Positions 1 to 11,500 of a stretch of DNA of 64,000 nt are shown in pieces. Source of the DNA: Mesorhabditis belari (lineage: Eukaryota; Nematoda; Chromadorea; Rhabditida; Rhabditidae); NCBI GenBank assembly GCA_958450365.1, contig CAUEEP010000753.1, forward strand, positions 987,413 through 1,051,412. Direction: 5' to 3'. The notes under the pieces were generated by a model. That model did not search any database. It had not been told where the DNA came from and was given only the letters and a program-made list of their open reading frames with translations. A program made the translations under genes and the position numbers. The first letter of the stretch is position 1. Every line of letters starts with the position of its first letter.

Positions 1-600
1 CCGATATATAAAGCTGGGCGTATATAAGGCGGTCGATATATAGGGCAGCGCGTATGTAAGGCGGTCGATATATAAGGCGGCGGGCATATAAGGCCGCCGA
101 TATAGGGCAGCGCGTATATAAGGCGGTCGATATAGGGCAGCGCGTATATAAGGCGGCCGATATAGGGCAGCGCGTATATAAGACGGTCGATATAGGGCAG
201 CGCGTATATAAGGCGGTCGATATATAGGGCAGCGCGTATATAAGGCGGCCGATACAGGGGAAACGCGTATATAAGACGGTCGATATAGGGCAGCGCGTAT
301 ATAAGGCGGTCGATATATAGGGCGGCGGGCATATAAGGCCGCCGATATAGGGCAGCGCGTATATAAGGCGGCCGATACAGGGGAAACGCGTATATAAGAC
401 GGTCGTATATAGGGCAGCGCGTATATAAGGCGGTTGATATATAAAGCGGCGGGCATACAAGGCAGTGCGTATATAAGACGGCGTATTTAAGGCGACGTAT
501 AGAAGGCGGCGTATATAAGACGGTGTATATAAGACGGCGTATAGAAGGTGGCGTATATAAGGCGGCGTATATAAGGCGGCGTATATAAAGCAGCGCGTAT
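1..600. repeat. TATATAAGG-rich satellite, unit about 30-45 bp
   Basis: Degenerate tandem array built from GTATATAAGGCGGTCGATAT followed by a GGCAGCGC segment; unit length varies and the copies decay toward 600. It probably lies in an intron of the RGS gene, since the next exon starts at 950. The rest, 601-949, shows no exon. Confidence 0.85.
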
Positions 601-949
601 TAGCCGCGAACTAGCAGAAGTTGTCGTACTTCAATTTTTGCGGCTTCACCGTATCCTACTGTCTTACAAATTCTAGAATCTAACGCCTTATAGTGGCTCA
701 GAAATCAAACTATGCATTTTCCACTAAACTTGTGACTAGAGTAAGACCTGGAACACTATTCTGGGGTCCCAAAAGACCCAGAAGATGAGAACTTGACAGG
801 ACCTGTTCCCAGAAGAACTCTTGACTCTAAATGGAGACCTATTCTTGAATCTCATAGGATCTTAGGTCTTGAAATAGCCTGCAGAACTTGCAGGACCCTG
901 TAAGAGCAATATAGACGACTGTATCATATCCATTGATTCCTGATTCCAG

Positions 950-3900
950 AATGGTCCAATGGGTCGACCAGCTGCATGACTACGATCCACTACTAGCCCA
1001 GCCGCAACCCTCGAATCCGTGGATCACTGATGATACACAATTGTGGACATTGAATACGGATGCGTGAGTTGATTGGATAGAAATTGATCTATGAGTCCTT
1101 TCCAGAGTCGAAGTGCCCACGGAGCGACGGGTGAAACGATGGGGTTTATCAGTGCAAGAATTGGTCAAAGATCCGATTGGGAGACAGGTATTGTATAAAG
1201 CTAGGCTGTATTAAGCTAGGGCTGGGCCTAGGCTGGCCTAGAGTCAGCCCTGGAGGCAAGGCTTTGTAGGCAAGGCCTAGTGGGCAAGGCCTAGTAGGCC
1301 AAGGTCCAGTAAAACTTGACTCTAGGCCAGCCTAGGCCCAGCCCTTGTAAGCAAGGCTTTGTAGGCAAGACTTTGTAGGCAAGGCTTTGTAACCTAGGCT
1401 TTGTAGGCCAAGGTCCAATAAAACCCCCGTCCAATCCTGTCCAATAGGCCACAGAAGCTCGCCTTTCTTCAAAGCACTTGATCAGCTAGTGATCAGCTAG
1501 TGATCAGCTAGTGATCAGCTAGTGATCAGCTAGTGATCAGCTAGTGATCAGCTATCGATCAGCAGATTTTAGTCAAATTTAGCTACAGATTAGAGATCAA
1601 TAAAGCCAAAAGTCTAATGCTAATTTCTGTAGAAAACCTTAGAATATAATATAGTTCTGCCATCTAAAACAAAATTTGAAAAGTCGAGATTGAGCGTCAC
1701 TACGGGGAGTCGAACCCGGATCGTGCGGCTTGCAGACCAGGGCGCTGCCGACTGCGCCATGGCGACAATAGAGACCGGCCGGAAAAATCCGGTCTTAACC
1801 GACCAACAAAGCTTTTTAGTCTAGCCAGATTTTAGCCAATTTTACCCACAGATCATTGATAAGACCCCTTTTTTCACAGACCGGTCAAGCGGTCTCGTGG
1901 TGTAGTGGTTATCACATCTGTCTAACACACAGAAGGTCGGCGGTTCGATCCCGCCCGAGATCATCTTTTTCCTTTTATGATAAAATTAGGATTTAGTTAA
2001 TAAAACATTGTCTTAAGAGCTTTTTAACATTATTTACATCAAAAATATTCCTAGCTAGATAGCTTCAATTCCCTAGTCCATACAGCCTAATAGTAACCGA
2101 TTTACAACACTTTAAACTACAATATGCAATACCGGGTTCTTGAAATATCCAATACCGAAAGTTTTCAGGTCCTTGAAACATTCTTGGAAAGCGAATTCTC
2201 CTCGGAAAACATTCGCTTCTGGATCGCGATCCAGGATCTCAAATACTCGGCAAATGCCGAAATCGAGTCCAAAGCTGAACGCATCTATGAAGAGTTTTTA
2301 GGGCCTGGAGCGCCGTGTCAGGTACGCTCAAACGAAAAGATTTAGAGGCTAGCTTTGATAACTGTTGTTAGAATACGATTCCTGGACCCAGATTCTGGGC
2401 CTAGATCCTGGACCCAGATCCTGGACCTAGATCCTGGACCCATATCCTGGACCCAGATCCTGGACTCAGATCCGATTCCTGAGTCCAGTACTAACTACAG
2501 TACTCAGTTCCCCAGTTTACAGGCTCCAGGGTTTGATTACTGTAAATGAGACTGGGGCTAGGTAGATCTGGATCTGGATAAGCTAGATCTGGATTCAGGC
2601 CAGCTGGCTAACTGGACTCTAGGATTGTTTCAGTTGGGTCTGGAGAGGTCTGTCCAGGTCTAGACGGGTCTGAACGGGTCTGGACGGGTCTGGACGGGTC
2701 TGGACGGGTCTGGACGGGTCTGGACGGGTCTGGACGGGTCTGGACGGGTCTGGACGGGTCTGGACGGGTCTGGACGGGTCTGAACGGGTCTGGACAGGTC
2801 TGGACAGGTCTACACTGGTCTGGACAGGTCTACACTGGTCTGGTCTTGTCTGGACAGGTCTGGACAGGTCTGGACAGGCCTGGACGGCTCTGGACAGGTC
2901 TGGACGGGTCTGGTCCTGTCTGGACTGGTCTGGACAGGTCTGGACAGATCTGGGCGGGTCTGGACAGCTCTGGCCAGCCTAGGCCTAGGCCAGCTAAGAC
3001 TAGATCCTGGAAATTTTAATGAGTCCAGACCAGGCTTAGTCTGGATTCAAGCCAGTTGACCCAAATTTGTTTAGATAGAGCTTCACCGCCCAGATATAGC
3101 TTCTAACTGGTCTAGAGAGTCAAGTCTGGCTCAGGAGTCAAGTCAGGCTGAGGCTAGACACACTTCCAGACCTGGATTCATTGTTCTAGCTATTTTAGTC
3201 TAGTTCTTTAATCGTCCAGCCTTAGGTTTCGGCTTGGCTTTGCTTGCTTTTCCTTATCAAACTGAATGATCAGTTTAATTCAACAGCTTTGTCCGGGGCT
3301 AACCTGGCCCGTTTCTATGAAAATTAAACACTCATGCTCAATTTTTTCAGGTAAATGTCGACCAGCGAACCCTGGAGAAAACGATGGAGTTGCTGAATTC
3401 GGGGAATCCGAGGAGACACGCGTTTACGTATTCGGAAGAGCATGTGTTCACGTTGATGAATAAGGATTCGTATCCGAGATTCGTCAAATCAGCTATTTAC
3501 AAGGTTAGTTGAAACAGAGCTGGGAAAGGTATTGAGCTGGTCATTTGCCTTGAGATGAGATCAAGTCCATCTTATAGAGTCGGAGATCTTGTGTCTGTTT
3601 TAGAACACTTCACAAACCCATGCTCCTTCTAGCTCTTTCTAGCTCTTCCTAGCTTCTTCCAAGCTTCGTTCTAGCTTCTTCCAAGCTTCCTTCTAGCTCT
3701 TCCTAGTTCTTTCTAGCTCTTCCTAGTTCTTCCAAGCTTCTTCCTAGCTCTTTCTACCTCTTTCTAGCTCTTTCTAGCTCTTTCTAGCTCTTTCTAGCTC
3801 TTTCTAGCTCTTTCTAGCTCTTTCTAGCTCTTTCTAGCTCTTTCTACGCGGAGATCGAACCCGGATCTTCTGGGCGATAGACCAAGCTCTGAAGTCCTTA

Positions 3901-6559
3901 AGGCCAGCTTAATTCTCGAGGCCAAGCTCTCGAGATCTCAAGGCCAAGTCCAAGTCCGAGGCCAAGCTCTTGAAGCCTTGGGGCCAAGTTCAAGCCCGAG
4001 GCCAAGCTCTTGAAGCCTTGAGGACCAGCTCTCGAGGCCTTGAGGCCAAGCTCTCGAGGCCTTGAGACCTAGTCCAAGCAAGAGGCCAAGTCCAAGTCCA
4101 AGGCCTAGCTCTGGAGGCGCTTGAGGCCAAGCTCTCGAGGCCCTGCGACCTAGTCCAAGCAAGAGGCCAAGTCCAAGTCCAAGGCCTAGCTCTGAAGGCC
4201 TTGAGGCCAAGCTCTCGGGGCCTTGAGGCCTAGCCCAAGCAAGAGGCCAAGTCCAAGTCCGAGGCCAAGCTCTGGAGGCCTTGAGGCCAGCTTAAGTCTC
4301 AAGACCAACTTCTCCTTTCCCTTGTAACCCTCAAAAATGATTCCACAGCAGCCCGGCTCTTAAATCGATGTTACCGTAACCGAACTAGGCATCAGCCAAG
4401 GTTTAAACCTATAGGCTGCTCAAGCCTAAGCTATGAGTAGTTACGGTAGCCAAGCTTTAGAGCTAACGATACCCAGGCTTACGGTAGTCTAGCAAGCTTT
4501 AAAGCCGAGTATCAGAGTCTGTTGATGCGTGGCTAGATAGTGTTGATGCCTGGCTAGATAGGCCTAAGCCTAAGCTATGAGCAGTAGGCAATAGTAAGCT
4601 CTAGGCCAAGAGTAAGCTCTAGGCCAATAGTAAGCTCGAGGCCAATAGTAAGCTCGAGGCCAATAGTAAGCCAATAGTAAGCTCTAGAATCTTTTCTAGA
4701 GCATTAGATTGTCTAGAGCATTATCTGGATCCGTTTTTGGATCCGTTTTCTAAAAATCAATCTTCAGGGTGTCCTGTCCGCTGCTCAACAGCAGGGTTCT
4801 CGTCGATTGGGCTGGCGAAATTTCGTCTTTAACATGGGCGCCGCTAAAAAGCCACTTGGTAAGTTGATGTAGTTTTGTTTAAAACTTCTTTACAACACTA
4901 GCACTTTTGTGAGGGAAACTTTCACGACACAAACTACCGTATACCCTGTCTGAAAAAGCTGAGCCTTATAAAGCACGTAAGCTACAGTAATCTAAATAGT
5001 AACCTAAAAGCACCTAAGCTACAGTAACCTACAGTAACCTACAGTAACCTAAAAGCATCTAAGCTACAGTAACCTACAGTAAACTGTCGCTAAATAGTCG
5101 CGAAAATTACTGTCATAATGTAGCTCTTTATTACCCAGAAAAGCCAAAAAAACCAAAAAAACTGAGAAACCTGGTTAACTACGAGTTCTTCTCGACAAGT
5201 CTTTCCGCCCCCGTGGCTCAGTCGGCAGCACGCTTGTCTACAACCCACACGATCCGGGTTCGACTCCCGGCTGTGTCATGACTTTTGGTTTTTTAAAAAA
5301 CGAGATATGAGATAAACAACTACATCGAATTTTAAGCCTAATAAACTAAAAAGCATATAAATTGGCTCATAGAAAGCTGAGAACCGACCGACGAACAGAC
5401 ACTTTTACAGAGGTACAGCACAGCGGGTCTAAAAATTTCTAAAAATTCTATTTCTAAAAATCTGTTCAACACAAATTTTTACATGCTATCCAACTAAGAA
5501 AAAGCCAAAGTTTTATTCAAATTTGTCCACTCAAAAAGAAGTTATGAGGGTGAACACGTTTCAAGGAGTACTCCAGTCAAAGATTGGGCGCTTTTTAGCT
5601 ACAGATTTTGAGATTTTGAGATAATTGCTTGAAAACTGGGTGATCTGGGAGGCAACTTAGAGTCCTAAGCAACAACTTAAAGTTATTTGGCGCGTTATGG
5701 TAAATGGGCTACTGCAGTCAAAGATTGGGCGCTTTTTAGCTACAGATTTGAAGATTTGAAGATAATTGCTTGAAAACTGGGTGATCTGGGAGGCAACTTA
5801 GAGTCCTTAGAGATTGGGTGATCTGGGAGGCAACTTAGAGTCCTTCGAAATAGCTTCGAAACGTGTTCACCCTCATCACTTCTTTTTGAGTAGACAAATT
5901 TTAATGAAACTTTGGCTTTTTCTTAGTTGGATAGCATGTAAACATCTGGTATGGCTCAGATTTTTAATTCTTAGAAAATAAATCATTGCCCAGCTTCCTA
6001 CTACCGTATCCTGGCACTGTAGAGTACTGTAGGGTACTGTAGCGAAAACTCGCCTCTCCCAGCCTCCAGGGTATACGGTACTTCTACAAAAACGTTTCCG
6101 AAAAACGCCTTTTCTTTCACGTCTTTCTGTATCTATAAATATCAAATGTTTCGAATTTTTTCCATTTCTTCTACTAACCGTTTTTTTCATTTTCGCAGAC
6201 CTTGGCCTCTTCAGGCAGCAGGCAACCCAAGATGAGTCGGGATGAGTCACAATCACAAGGCGGGGCGCACCCTGTACAGCCACAACAGCCATCCCCATCC
6301 CCATCTCAGCCTCAGCCTCAACCCGGCAATCCTCTCCCCAAACAACTCTCCTCCGACTCGCTGCCCGTCAATCGACAACCACAACATTTAGCCAAGTACG
6401 GGTTTTCAACTTTAGTTTTGAAGTTTTCACATTTTCAAAGCACTTTTTTATTACTACAGTATCCCAGGGCTATCCAGGCTCTCGGGTTTACGATGGCCTT
6501 TTGACTCTGATATCACAGTGTTCAATAATTCCCGGACTCCAACGGATCGCCCGCTTTGA
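950..6559 (+). CDS. R7-family RGS protein (3' part, 5' end outside window)
   Basis: GTPase-activating protein for G-alpha subunits, R7 type (RGS6/7/9/11, nematode EAT-16/EGL-10); such proteins act at the membrane with a G-beta-5 partner. Visible exons: 950-1063, 1106-1187, 2169-2321, 3351-3503, 4768-4858, 6215-6395, 6460-6559; all phases join. The first two encode the R7 linker (YDPLLAQPQPSNPWITDD, then RRVKRWGLSVQELVKDPIG); the next three the RGS box (FLESEFSSENIRFW, DSYPRFVKSAIY). A Gln/Pro/Ser-rich tail follows and the frame stops at TGA 6557-6559. DEP and GGL domains must lie upstream of base 1. I chose acceptor 6214 over 6198 because only it keeps phase. The last acceptor could also be at 6466, giving a different short tail. 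EAT-16 is my first guess for the orthologue, from memory only, so no symbol is given. Confidence 0.88.
1188..1560. repeat. Two intronic minisatellites (AGGCAAGGCTTTGT-like; GATCAGCTAGT x7)
   Basis: About 1200-1420 is a degenerate array around AGGCAAGGCTTTGT and AGGCAAGGCCTAGT. About 1480-1556 is a clean 11-bp tandem of GATCAGCTAGT. Both lie in the RGS intron 1188-2168. Confidence 0.8.
1695..1766 (-). pseudogene. tRNA-Cys(GCA)-like pseudogene
   Basis: On the minus strand the acceptor arms pair at 6 of 7 positions, the D stem is GCGC/GCGC and a TTCGACT T-loop is present. The anticodon loop CTGCAAG reads GCA, but the anticodon stem does not pair and the T stem has a mismatch. Most likely a tRNA-derived repeat. 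Relatives lie at 5207-5278 (+) and 19780-19845 (-). Confidence 0.6.
1891..1963 (+). tRNA. tRNA-Val(AAC)
   Basis: A complete 73-nt cloverleaf: the 7-bp acceptor stem has one G-U pair, the anticodon stem is TCTGT/ACAGA around loop CTAACAC (anticodon AAC), and the T stem GGCGG/CCGCC encloses TTCGATC. The discriminator is A, and a T-run follows at once as a pol III terminator. It is nested in sense orientation in an intron of the RGS gene. Confidence 0.95.
2380..2990. repeat. Minisatellites CCTGGACCCAGAT (12-bp) and TCTGGACGGG (10-bp)
   Basis: In RGS intron 2322-3350. About 2385-2480 repeats a 12-mer around ATCCTGGACCCAG. About 2640-2980 repeats TCTGGACGGG/TCTGGACAGG, purest at 2675-2780. Confidence 0.85.
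3630..4300. repeat. Minisatellites CTTTCTAGCT (10-bp) and GAGGCCAAGCTCT-type
   Basis: In RGS intron 3504-4767. About 3630-3846 is a 10-bp array of CTTTCTAGCT with decayed left copies. About 3900-4300 is a more complex array around GAGGCCAAGCTCTCGAGGCC; the long reading frame across its minus strand is only a by-product of the period. At 4560-4690 there is a shorter GTAAGCTCTAGGCCAATA array. Confidence 0.8.
5207..5278 (+). repeat. tRNA-like element, family of 1695-1766
   Basis: A-box-like GTGGCTCAGTCGGCAGC and B-box GGGTTCGACTCCC are present and the middle matches the element at 1695-1766. The acceptor arms GCCCCCG and CTGTGTC do not pair, so this is not a working tRNA. It lies in RGS intron 4859-6214. 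Confidence 0.6.
5560..5865. repeat. Two-unit 141-bp array carrying CTGGGAGGCAA
   Basis: Units contain AAAGATTGGGCGCTTTTTAG and the motif CTGGG-AGG-CAA at 5645 and 5786 (141 bp apart), with a truncated third at 5823. The same family lies at 39200-39745 (+) and inverted at 25820-26200. Confidence 0.75.
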
Positions 6560-7590
6560 AGCCCTATAACTTTGTCTAGAGACAATATTTTCGCTAACTT
6601 TTTATATCATTGTACAGAGGACATTTCAGGCTTTCAAATGATACCAAATAGAGGTTGATTGAAAAATCTAATCCAAGAAAATCAAACCCAACTCTGAGCA
6701 AATGAGGCATAGGTCGATTCGATTTCCGATTCGATTCACATTTTGACCCGATTTGTTTCCCATTTAGGGCGGATTTGGTTCAGATTTGGTTCTTTTTGGG
6801 TACAGATTTGGTTCCATTTTGGTTTCTATTTGTTTCTATTTCTATATTGGAACCGTAACCGAACCATATTGGAACCATATTGGAACCATATTTGAACCGT
6901 ATCCGAACCATATTGGAACCGTATTGGAACCGATTGGAACCATATTGGAACCGTATCCGAACCATATTGGAACCATATTGGAACCGTATTGGAACCATAT
7001 TGGAACCGTATCCGAACCATATTGGAACCGTATCCGAACCATATTGGAACCATATTGGAACCGTATTGGAACCGTATTGGAACCATATTGAAACCGTAAC
7101 CGAACCATATTGGAACCGTATTGGAACCATATTTGAACCGTAACCGAACCATATTGGAACCATATTGGAACCGATTGGAACCGATTGGAACCAATTGAAA
7201 CCGACCGAACCGTATTGGAACCATATTTGAACCGTAACCGAACCATATTGGAACCATATTGGAACCGTATTGGAACCATATTGGAACCGTATTGGAACCG
7301 TATTGGAACCATATTTGAACCGTGTCCGAACCATATTGGAACCGTAAACCAAAATGGCTGATTCGTCCCCATTCGTTTCCAATTCGTTCCCCATTCGTTT
7401 CCCATTCGTTTCCAATTCGCCTTGTTCGCATAGGAATGAAAAGTCGAATCAACCTCTATTTGGTATCATTTGAAAGCCTGAAATGTCATCTGTACAATGA
7501 TCTAAAAAGTTAGCAAAAATATAGTCTCTGGAAAAAGTTATAGACCGTTAAAGTGTGGGAATTATTAAACACGGGAATTATTAAACAAAA
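6511..7590. mobile_element. Foldback element with a minisatellite core
   Basis: The left arm (about 6511-6665) is the inverted complement of the right arm (about 7445-7590). Matching landmarks are ATACCAAATAGAGGTTGATT, GACATTTCAGGCTTTCAAAT, CGCTAACTTTTTA and TAATAATTCCC. Between the arms is a minisatellite of GGAACCATATT and GGAACCGTATT units (about 6850-7345). It encodes nothing; the long frames across it come from the period. The same core motif occurs in the foldback at 42712-43767. Confidence 0.75.
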
Positions 7591-8523
7591 GTCTTTTCGT
7601 TTCTTTTCGTACTTCCGTTCGTACTTTAAAACCAACAAATGCACCAATTGAACTACGATTTTTTTTTATTCGAAAGGTCACTTATTTACTATTACAGTAG
7701 ATTAATTGGTGAATTTGTTATTTTTCAACGGAATTGCGAAAAGTTTAGCAAAAATCAGTCTAGAAAACAGAAAAGTTCTGCGCGAATCGCTTTACAAATA
7801 ATGAGGGTTCCATTTGATAACATTTTGAAACACTTTTATCCAACTACAATAACTCATCAACAATTTACGGGTTTTTCAAGCACTTTAACTACTCAACTCC
7901 AACATTTTAACTACCTAAATTAATATTTTTGAGGCACTCTTCCCCCAAATTACAATAACTTTTTTTTTCTGCACATTTTGTAGTTCAAGTTCAGCCTTGA
8001 ACTTATGAAATTCTATGTATTTTATACCAGCAATGAAAGAACAAGATAGAGAGAGAAGAAAAATATTAAAATGATCAGGGAATGTTCTTTTTGTTTGTAC
8101 ATGTATCAAAACAACAATTTTTGGGGAAAAAATAGGAGAAAACTCGAAAAACAACCGATTTTTGGAGCGCACGTAACCGTTTATGGGACATAAAAAGGAA
8201 AAATGGATGAAAATTTCGACAAATGGATACCGTAGATATAGGATTTTATCTAGATCTAAAAATTTCTAAGTCCAAATTCAGGTCTGGATGGATTGAATGT
8301 AAATTTTAGTAGGCAAATTGTAGAAAAAAAACTGGGGCTTGAGCTTGATTTGATTATCTAGATAACAGAAAATGATATAAAAAGTCAGGACTACAGATAG
8401 AATTAATTATCCAGTTATAAATGATATATGTAAATTTCAGATTGGAACCCCCGTCCGAGTGATTTATCAACCGCATCATCCACCCATCAGCAACAACACC
8501 TCGTCCCGCCGCCATTCCTCGTC
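7591..8523. other. Convergent intergenic, AT-rich
   Basis: This stretch lies between the RGS gene end and the MCRS1 stop codon. It is AT-rich with no convincing exon on either strand, and part must be the MCRS1 3' UTR. Confidence 0.6.
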
Positions 8524-11500
8524 CTACCGTCCACTGGCACTTCCACTTCCACTTCCGCTCATTCCAGTCCCTCCCAAGGGCATCGCGGCAGTGTGCGGAG
8601 TGCTCATTGATGACGAAGCCGATGCTGGCTGAGATTGACCACCGGACATTGGAGCACAACAGAATCGCAGACGGAGGAAAGCGATCTAGAAAATGGTGGG
8701 ATTAGTTGGAGATTTAAAATAGACCGCTTTCGCTAATATCGGCTTTGATTTAGCTCGCAAAACATTAAAGGTAGCTCAAAAACTGCAGTTGACTAGACAT
8801 CTCAAGCTTAGGTAAGAGTTTAGCTTTTGAAAGCTAAAGAAAAAGCCCAGCTCTTTCCATGATAAAGTTTAGCTCTAAATAGACTACCGTAATGCATAAA
8901 AATATAGAAATATCCAGCTAATCCAAAGCACTCACCTCAATATACGCGCCATCGTACAATTTCGTCGATTCACCGGGCATCAGAGCGCGCGAGTCGACGA
9001 GCATTGGGCGTTGGCCGACACACTGCAACCACCAGCCATCATTCGCGCGGCGTTCCATGATTGCCTAAATTGCACAAATGTTATCGTAATCTTTTGGTAA
9101 CGGTTTTATGGCTTAAATGTCGTCAAAGCTAGCGTAACCCGTTGACAAGTTTAGGTTGGTCTAGAGTGTTTCTATTGGTAAAAAGTTCGTGTAATACGTT
9201 TAAAACTGATTTAAACACTTTAACGAAATAATTTTTAGCTTTAAATATACTGGCTAAACACTTTTTAAACCATTATCAAAAGAATACGGTAAATCCCCGC
9301 CGCAAACGCACCTGTTTCCTCGAGATTTTCAACGCCGGTCCCTCTAGCGCCAAGTTCACGTCCGCCGATGAATCCGCTGTACTTCTAAATGAAAATTTAC
9401 ATAGATAAGTACTATAGAGATAAATGTTTTACCTTCCAATGACCACTTTTTCCGACTTTATATTGTAGCGAGTGACGCGGCCGTGAAGACGCGCGAACAC
9501 GCCCGATTCAAAGCGATCCGGTCGAACGATTCCCGTCACGGGAAGAGCTGTAACCTAAAAATGGCTGATTTAAAGTCGATAAGTTGCAGAATATAGCCAG
9601 ATTTTATATCTAATTAGAAAACTAAACCCACTTTCGTCCAGTTTCTCACGGTTGCTTCCGCGTTGATCACCTGCGCGGTCACCCGGGACAGTATCTAAAA
9701 GAAGAAATGTGGTTTTTGAAATAAAGATTACAAGTACTATTGTACTATGTACAAGGAAGGCCTGGCTTTACTTTACTACCCTACGCTACACCACAATATA
9801 CAGTAGTCTGTCCTAGTAAAGTAGTAGTACTGTGCACCACTTACTCAACTGTACTTTACCGTACTATGCACTAATAACACTTTGTTATGCAAAATAGTAC
9901 TGTAGCTTACTATGAACTAAGCTCTAGAGTACTCAGTACACTACTTTACTATATACACAACCCTTTTACCTCATCAACGGGCTCATCGGTGGCTAAACTG
10001 AACGTGTTTTCCAGTCGATCCAATCCCATCGTTTTCTCCCGATCGCGTTCCCTCGTCTCCAGCATTGCGTACCTAAAAATATCCAAAATTATCCAATTTC
10101 CTAGTCAAAATTTGATGTTTTGTGCAGTTTTTTTTTGGAAATTTTTGGGAAATGACTAAATTTTCGAATTCCCCATACTCGCTAACCTCGATAAAACGAC
10201 ATACGGAACTTGGAATCAATGAGTTATATCTAGATAGTCTTATCTATATATCTAGATAAGTACCGTAGCCTAGAGTACTGTCTCATACTCAGATCCCGTA
10301 TGTCGTTTAAAGGTTATCGACTATGGGAAGCTCGAAAATTCGACTCATTCCCTTGGTTTTTAAAGAAAAACTGAAAATCCCTATCATTCATTCATTATTT
10401 CATTCATTTACGCGCGCCGTATATCACTTTTTTGTGTGTTTTCTCTTCCCGCAAATCATGATTTTGCTGCTCTGTGAATAAAAAAAGAGAGGAATCCCCT
10501 AAAATTTTGATATTTTTAAAGTGAGATTAGGCTTGTTTATGGATAAAATGAGTGTAAAATAAGAATCGGAGTACTGTAATGAGCCAAATTTACAGTATCT
10601 TGAATATCCGTTAAAGTTACAGTACTCCTCTTGTTCTTTTGCACTAAATTCTATCAGCTAAGCAAGCCTAATTTTACTGTACCGTTTTCTCTATACAAAT
10701 CCTAATAAAAGTCCCAAATTTTCCTTTAAAATTGTACATTTTTGCATAATGCCTCCCAATGCCTTCTCTATTTTTATCAGGAAAAATGATCGCCCCGAGA
10801 GAAAAAAAGAAAAAACCCATCAAATACCGTAATTATTCCGATAGAACCAGGGGTCAACTCTAGGCCCGGCGATTCGAATCAGAGTCCGACTGGCTCTGAA
10901 CCAGATAAACTTGAATATAATTTAGCCGGGCCCGATCCTTCTATTAGAATGATTATGGTATCTAAAATTTTCCAAGTTATCCACCGATTTTAGTCATTTC
11001 TCCCTTCTTAAACCCCCAGGAGGGAGCATTTTTATGGGGAAAAAGTTGGGGTAAATCATCCAATTCAAGGTAGATTTGATCCTAAAAATGCTCTTTCCCC
11101 CCAAAAATTTCCCAATTTCACCCATTTCCTCCTCGAAAACCCACAAAAAACACGCCGAGAAATCTCGCTTTTTTTTATTTCCTCGTTTTCCTGTGCAATT
11201 TACTATGTTTGTATGCAAAATTTTTAGCCGTTTATGGAAATTTTTTTCATATTTTCTTTTGTTTTTGCGATTTAGAGTGTTCACGAATTGTCCTGCCATG
11301 AGAAATGCTATTTTTTTTTTTCTGAAACTTTCTCGTTTTTCAAAGAGTTTTTTGTGTTTTTTTTATGAATTTTCTCATTTTCTCTTGTTATTAATATGTA
11401 TATGTGCCCCCCGTGACATATTATTTTAGCTAACTGAATGTGTTTGTTTTTCATTTTTGCCGTAATTTCAATTTTCGAGTAAATTTCGAGATAAGTAACT

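Noticed and set aside
6199..6214. Upstream acceptor for RGS exon 6 (CAG at 6198)
   Set aside because: It breaks phase and gives an early stop; CAG at 6214 restores the frame.
6780..7452. Several long overlapping frames on both strands
   Set aside because: They translate a minisatellite whose period keeps frames open; there is no start context, splice signals or family.
8437..8660. Plus-strand low-complexity frame considered as the RGS last exon
   Set aside because: Phase does not fit and the minus strand here is the MCRS1 final exon with matching phase; the RGS gene ends at 6559.
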